Assembly (NCBI GenBank): GCA_003647375.1
Contig: QMMS01000209.1
Span: 1 to 8,138, forward strand
Direction of reading: 5' to 3'
From: Deltaproteobacteria bacterium
GTDB lineage: Bacteria; Desulfobacterota; Desulfobacteria; Desulfobacterales; B30-G6
DNA: 8,138 bases
The position numbers and the translations under genes are program-made. Position 1 is the first letter of the stretch. Each line of letters opens with the position of its first letter. The notes under the pieces were generated by a model. That model ran no database searches, had not been told where the DNA came from, and was given only the letters and a program-made list of their open reading frames with translations. Of this stretch, positions 7,750 to 8,138 are shown piece by piece.

Positions 7750-7867
7750 GGGTTCGAGGGTGATATAAGGGTGGTACGAGGGTTGGAGGGTGGCTAATAG
7801 CTATTAGCGGAAGGCGCCTAACAGCCTACAGTCTAAACGGCTAAAAGACTAATAAGGGTCCGAGGGT
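7750..7867. repeat. Intergenic repeat block between etfB and etfA
   Basis: This non-coding block begins 5 bases after the etfB stop. GGGT occurs at 7750, 7758, 7769, 7780, 7788, 7856 and 7864. The 12-mers GGGTTCGAGGGT (7750-7761) and GGGTCCGAGGGT (7856-7867) differ at one base and bracket the block as direct repeats. Between them CTA triplets recur at 7794, 7801, 7818, 7826, 7833, 7841 and 7849, mostly 7-8 bases apart, giving a degenerate tandem pattern of about 8 bases. Composition differs clearly from the flanking genes. I see no transposase or CRISPR-like spacing. The function is unknown; it may be a genome-wide intergenic repeat family inserted into a once-compact etfBA pair. Confidence 0.65.
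7793..7808. repeat. Perfect 16-bp palindrome GCTAATAGCTATTAGC
   Basis: The two 8-base halves (7793-7800 and 7801-7808) are exact reverse complements. As RNA this would give a 6-bp stem with an AGCT loop. There is no following T-tract, so it is a poor intrinsic terminator. It could be a protein-binding site, an mRNA-processing hairpin or simply part of the repeat block. Confidence 0.6.
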
Positions 7868-7885
7868 TCAAGTGACACTGATCAC

Positions 7886-7890
7886 GGAGG
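7886..7890 (+). promoter_or_regulatory. Strong Shine-Dalgarno GGAGG of uncertain target upstream of etfA
   Basis: GGAGG lies 3 bases before an ATG (7894) that opens a 24-codon ORF, and 7 bases before a GTG (7898) that is in frame with etfA. The homology-supported etfA start at 7973 has only a weak AAGG (7959-7962). The site therefore bears on which start is used. Confidence 0.45.
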
Positions 7891-7893
7891 TCG

Positions 7894-7968
7894 ATGGGTG
7901 TTCGGTTTGAAGCAGGGCAACTGTTTGAGCGTTTTAGGCACCGTTTGGATAAGCGTAAAAGGCAATAA
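7894..7968 (+). CDS. Possible 24-residue leader ORF ahead of etfA
   Basis: ATG at 7894 to TAA at 7966-7968 encodes a very basic, Arg-rich peptide ('MGVRFEAGQLFERFRHRLDK' then RKRQ). It ends 4 bases before the etfA ATG, a spacing suited to translational coupling. The GGAGG is only 3 bases away, closer than ideal. I recognise no family. It could be a leader peptide, a remnant of a disrupted gene, or chance. An alternative reading of the same Shine-Dalgarno is a GTG start at 7898 adding 25 residues to EtfA. Confidence 0.2.
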   Translation: MGVRFEAGQLFERFRHRLDKRKRQ

Positions 7969-7972
7969 AAGC

Positions 7973-8138
7973 ATGAAAAAAATCGGCATCCTCATCGAGC
8001 TTAAAGATGGTGTCTTGAAACCAGCGAATCTTAGCATGATCACTGCCGCCGTGAAGGAAGGGCATGAGCTCTTCACTATCCTGATGGAGCCAGCGACATC
8101 AGAAATTCAGCAGCAGCTATCCCGTTATGGGGTAGATC
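7973..8138 (+). CDS. etfA: Electron transfer flavoprotein alpha subunit, N-terminal part (truncated by window edge)
   Basis: From ATG 7973 the frame stays open for 55 codons to the window end. The product starts 'MKKIGILIELKDGVLKPANL', which fits the usual EtfA opening: a beta strand, then 'E-x-(R/K)-D-G-x-L-K-P', then 'LSMITAAVKEGHELFTILM' for the next helix and strand. The FAD-binding C-terminal domain lies outside the window. The frame is also open upstream to 7856, so a GTG at 7898 could extend the N-terminus by 25 residues, but the family alignment supports 7973. It pairs with etfB, although the two are separated by 227 bases rather than adjacent as usual. TTGAGC (7925-7930), 17 bases, then GATAAG (7948-7953) is a weak internal promoter candidate. 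Confidence 0.87.
   Translation, partial: MKKIGILIELKDGVLKPANLSMITAAVKEGHELFTILMEPATSEIQQQLSRYGVD

Noticed and set aside
7793..7850. Intrinsic terminator after etfB
   Set aside because: The palindrome and the AGTCT/AGACT pair (7830-7834, 7846-7850) could form short stems, but neither is GC-rich nor followed by a T-run, and etfA continues the operon.
7750..7867. CRISPR array or insertion-sequence ends
   Set aside because: The repeats are too short and irregular for CRISPR; there are no spacer-sized units, no terminal inverted repeats and no transposase. The 12-bp repeats are too short to call a target-site duplication.

Overview
The window carries one strongly co-oriented gene cluster for oxidative demethylation of an N-methylated glycine, most likely sarcosine and possibly dimethylglycine. 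The plus-strand order is soxB, soxD, soxA, soxG (the four subunits of heterotetrameric sarcosine oxidase), then a second FAD-dependent amine/amino-acid dehydrogenase, then etfB and the start of etfA (electron-transfer flavoprotein). A divergent, truncated gene at the left edge encodes the helix-turn-helix domain of an RpiR/MurR-family regulator.

Layout. Positions 1-285 (minus): 5' part of the rpiR-type gene. Positions 286-531: divergent promoter region, with one plausible sigma70-like promoter per strand and two short inverted repeats. Positions 532-7745: six plus-strand genes with tight spacing (gaps of 4 to 28 bases, one ATGA overlap), hence probably one transcript. Positions 7746-7972: an unusual repeat-rich gap splitting etfB from etfA, with GGGT direct repeats, a 16-bp perfect palindrome and CTA triplets spaced 7-8 bases apart. 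Positions 7973-8138: first 55 codons of etfA, running off the window.

How the genes work together (inference from known families). SoxB binds the amine and FAD, and has the conserved His for covalent FMN. SoxA carries an NAD-binding Rossmann domain and a GcvT-like tetrahydrofolate domain that should capture the released one-carbon unit as methylene-THF. SoxD supplies the zinc subunit and SoxG a small GcvT-like subunit. In aerobic bacteria this enzyme passes electrons to O2. Co-transcribed etfBA suggest that here the enzyme, its neighbour dehydrogenase, or both reduce ETF instead, making the complex a dehydrogenase feeding a quinone pool.

Organism. Moderate GC, Gram-negative-like Shine-Dalgarno sites, ETF-linked methylamine catabolism and the style of intergenic repeats would fit an anaerobic deltaproteobacterium (Desulfobacterota, for example a Desulfobacterales sulfate reducer). 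No marker gene is present, so this is tentative. I see no RNA genes, CRISPR arrays, transposases or phage genes.
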